In this document: piece after piece, positions 63,243 through 64,000 of the stretch
Numbering within the stretch: position 1 is the stretch's first letter
How the letters are laid out: each line of letters opens with the position of its first letter
Assembly: GCF_037154075.1 (NCBI RefSeq)
Contig: NZ_JBANRJ010000001.1
Span: 2,785,501 to 2,849,500 of the forward strand
Direction of reading: 5' to 3'
DNA from: Sphingobium aromaticiconvertens
GTDB taxonomy: Bacteria > Pseudomonadota > Alphaproteobacteria > Sphingomonadales > Sphingomonadaceae
DNA length: 64,000 bases
The notes under the pieces: generated by a model
The model's input: only the letters and a program-made list of their open reading frames with translations
Database searches by the model: none
Told to the model about the DNA's origin: nothing
Program-made: the position numbers and the translations under genes

Positions 63243-64000
63243 CCGTGCCGCCGTCCTCGCCGCCCTTATCCTGACGGCGGCATCGCCCGCGCAAGCGGCG
63301 GACAGGCAGCAGATCAGCATCGCCGGGGGACGCCTTGGCGATGCAGCGATAACGCTTGGCCGTCAGACCGGCAGCAGCATCGGCATGTCCGATCAGGCGC
63401 TGGCCGGGATCAGGGTGAAAGGCGTGCAGGGCCGCATGACGCTGGATCGTGCCCTCGCCCGCCTGCTCGACGGGGCGGGCGCGCGGGCCGTGCGCGTGGC
63501 CGAAGGCAGTTGGCGGATCGTGCGGGCGGAGAAGGCTGTGCTGCCGAATCGCCCTCCTGCCCCTGCCCCGGCACCAGCGCAGGAACCCGAGTCCGTCGAC
63601 ATCGTGGTTACAGCCTCCAAACGGGATATCCCCCTGCCCCACTATGCCGGCGTGGTCGAGCAGGTTGGCGGCGATCTGTTGACCGCGCAGGAGGCATCGG
63701 CGGGGACTGCGACATTGCTTACACGCGTTGCGAGCCTGAGTTCCACCCATGTCGGGTCCGGCCGCAACAAGCTGTTTATCCGCGCGATAGCCGATTCCGG
63801 CTTTTCCGGCCCCACCCAGGCGACCACCGGGCAATATCTGTCGGACATGCGCCTGAACTACGCCGCGCCTGACCCCGATCTGCGCCTCTATGACGTCGGT
63901 GGGATCGAGGTGTTGGAAGGACCGCAGGGGACGCTTTATGGGGCGGGGTCACTGGGCGGCATCATACGCATCATCCCCAATCCGCCCAATCTGGCAATGA
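63226..64000 (+). CDS. TonB-dependent transducer with STN domain (partial, runs off the window)
   Basis: ATG 63226 (ribosome site AAGGAGAAGG, overlapping fecR-like by 17 bp) opens a frame that stays open to the window end. There is a signal peptide of about 24 residues ending ASPAQA, and an STN (secretin/TonB N-terminal) domain at about 25-100 with GRLGDAAITLGRQTGSSIGM. A Pro/Ala linker is followed by the TonB-box/plug start DIVVTASKRDIP (125-136) and plug motifs GIEVLEGPQGTLYGAGSLGG. Only 258 residues are present. With the FecI/FecR genes it forms a cell-surface signalling system; the ligand (siderophore or glycan) is unknown. Confidence 0.9.
   Translation, partial: MARSADRAAVLAALILTAASPAQAADRQQISIAGGRLGDAAITLGRQTGSSIGMSDQALAGIRVKGVQGRMTLDRALARLLDGAGARAVRVAEGSWRIVRAEKAVLPNRPPAPAPAPAQEPESVDIVVTASKRDIPLPHYAGVVEQVGGDLLTAQEASAGTATLLTRVASLSSTHVGSGRNKLFIRAIADSGFSGPTQATTGQYLSDMRLNYAAPDPDLRLYDVGGIEVLEGPQGTLYGAGSLGGIIRIIPNPPNLAM

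Overview
The window looks like a chromosomal segment of a sphingomonad (Alphaproteobacteria, Sphingobium/Sphingomonas type). The support is high GC, very large TonB-dependent receptors (TBDRs), ATGA/GTGA-coupled genes with some TTG/GTG starts, an L-rhamnose pathway of the kind known from Sphingomonas (LRA1-LRA6), and a GGGAGGGG-type palindromic intergenic element. No tRNA, rRNA, CRISPR array, intact insertion sequence or phage gene was seen.

Region 1 (1-7.75 kb) is an accessory and partly decayed catabolic island. It holds a cytochrome P450, a GMC-family FAD oxidoreductase, a small operon of three membrane proteins (two resembling NorE/NorF cytochrome-oxidase-like subunits) and a CHK/EcKL-like phosphotransferase. 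Between and after these lie several remnants: a 12-codon gene start, an SDR tail, an outer-membrane-barrel-like tail, a frameshifted small gene, a FAD oxidoreductase whose start is joined out of frame to its C-terminal quarter, and about 1 kb with no intact gene.

Region 2 (7.75-51 kb) is a large pectin utilisation locus aimed at rhamnogalacturonan-I and its arabinan/galactan side chains. Depolymerisation and import: oligogalacturonate lyase (PL22), exo-rhamnogalacturonan lyase-like (PL26), DUF6250, TBDR 1, rhamnogalacturonan acetylesterase (CE12), GH28, GH35, GH105, a GPH-type sugar symporter, several GH43-like proteins, GH51 arabinofuranosidase, GH53 endo-galactanase, TBDR 2, and three esterase/SGNH hydrolases. 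L-rhamnose: mutarotase, RhaT permease, rhamnose 1-dehydrogenase, lactonase, rhamnonate dehydratase, 4-dehydrogenase and diketo-deoxyrhamnonate hydrolase. The last step yields pyruvate plus L-lactate, and lutABC for L-lactate oxidation lies in the same locus. Uronates and galactonate: kduI, kduD, kdgK, dgoK and dgoA feed 2-keto-3-deoxy acids to pyruvate and glyceraldehyde-3-phosphate. An IclR-family regulator sits between the two divergent rhamnose operons. A short element, ATTCCATATA (or one mismatch), recurs upstream of at least four pectin transcription units and is a candidate common operator.

Region 3 (51-60.3 kb) is a complete minus-strand glycogen operon, glgP-glgB-glgC-glgA-glgX, running into the upstream side of TBDR 2. 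Region 4 (60.4-64 kb) holds a class C beta-lactamase-like serine hydrolase and then a FecI-type sigma factor, a FecR-type anti-sigma regulator and the 5' part of a TBDR with an STN signalling domain, cut by the window edge.
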